Of a DNA stretch of 5,555 nt, positions 5,526-5,555 are shown in pieces; the first letter of the stretch is position 1, and the number at the start of each line of letters is the position of its first letter. Source of the DNA: Candidatus Nanohalarchaeota archaeon (lineage in GTDB: Archaea; EX4484-52; B79-G9); contig JAFCBW010000083.1 in assembly GCA_017610525.1 (NCBI GenBank), forward strand, positions 1 through 5,555, in the 5' to 3' direction. The notes beneath the pieces were generated by a model, which was not told the DNA's origin, did not search any database, and worked only from the letters and a program-made list of their open reading frames with translations. A program made the position numbers and the translations under genes.

Positions 5526-5555
5526 ATGAAAGAAAATACTCATATAATGCAAAAA
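5526..5555 (+). CDS. atpB: Start of next gene, probably A-type ATP synthase subunit B (3' partial)
   Basis: An ATG at 5526 opens a frame that runs to the window edge (MKENTHIMQK, ten codons). A second in-frame ATG lies at 5547. Subunit B normally follows A in this gene order, and archaeal B proteins often begin with a short charged leader such as M-K-E before a first beta-strand. No diagnostic residue is visible, so the identity rests on position only. A GGTGGAG at 5504-5510 may be the ribosome binding site, but its 15-base spacing to 5526 is long. Confidence 0.5.
   Translation, partial: MKENTHIMQK

Overview
The window carries most of an operon for an archaeal-type (A-type, or A/V-type) rotary ATP synthase, all on the + strand. 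The order is subunit I (5' end cut off by the window edge), K (rotor ring), E and C (stalk), F (central stalk), A (catalytic), then the first ten codons of a gene that is most likely subunit B. This I-K-E-C-F-A-(B) order is the classic archaeal arrangement and also occurs in bacteria such as Thermus and Enterococcus. The archaeal-type operon, the short single-hairpin rotor subunit and AGGTGAT-type ribosome binding sites fit an archaeon. The sequence alone does not fix the lineage, and a bacterium with a transferred A/V-type operon is not excluded.

Layout: 1-1219 is subunit I, with the end of its cytoplasmic domain and eight membrane segments. 1249-1473 is the 74-residue rotor subunit K. 1474-1729 is a 256-base non-coding spacer packed with hairpins. 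1730-2290 is subunit E, 2307-3371 subunit C, 3374-3682 subunit F and 3704-5455 subunit A. 5456-5525 is a short gap with a perfectly phased 12-base repeat in three copies. 5526-5555 is the start of the next gene. The joins E/C, C/F and F/A are tight (2 to 21 bases), as expected for one transcript with coupled translation. The two looser joins, K/E and A/next gene, are where the unexplained structure lies.

How the genes work together: K subunits form the membrane ring and I supplies the ion half-channels and the essential arginine. C and F connect the ring to the A3B3 head, E is in the peripheral stalks that hold the head still, and A binds and turns over the nucleotide. Each K hairpin carries its own carboxylate, which suits ATP synthesis rather than pure ion pumping (inference).

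The most unusual parts are: the structured K-E spacer, with a terminator-like hairpin right after K and a four-segment set of mutually exclusive pairings resembling an attenuator; a second glutamate in the first helix of K at the position of a known sodium ligand; and the 12-base tandem repeat after subunit A. No mobile element, RNA gene or CRISPR array was found. No wholly new multi-gene system is visible; the best candidate for something undescribed is the K-E spacer.
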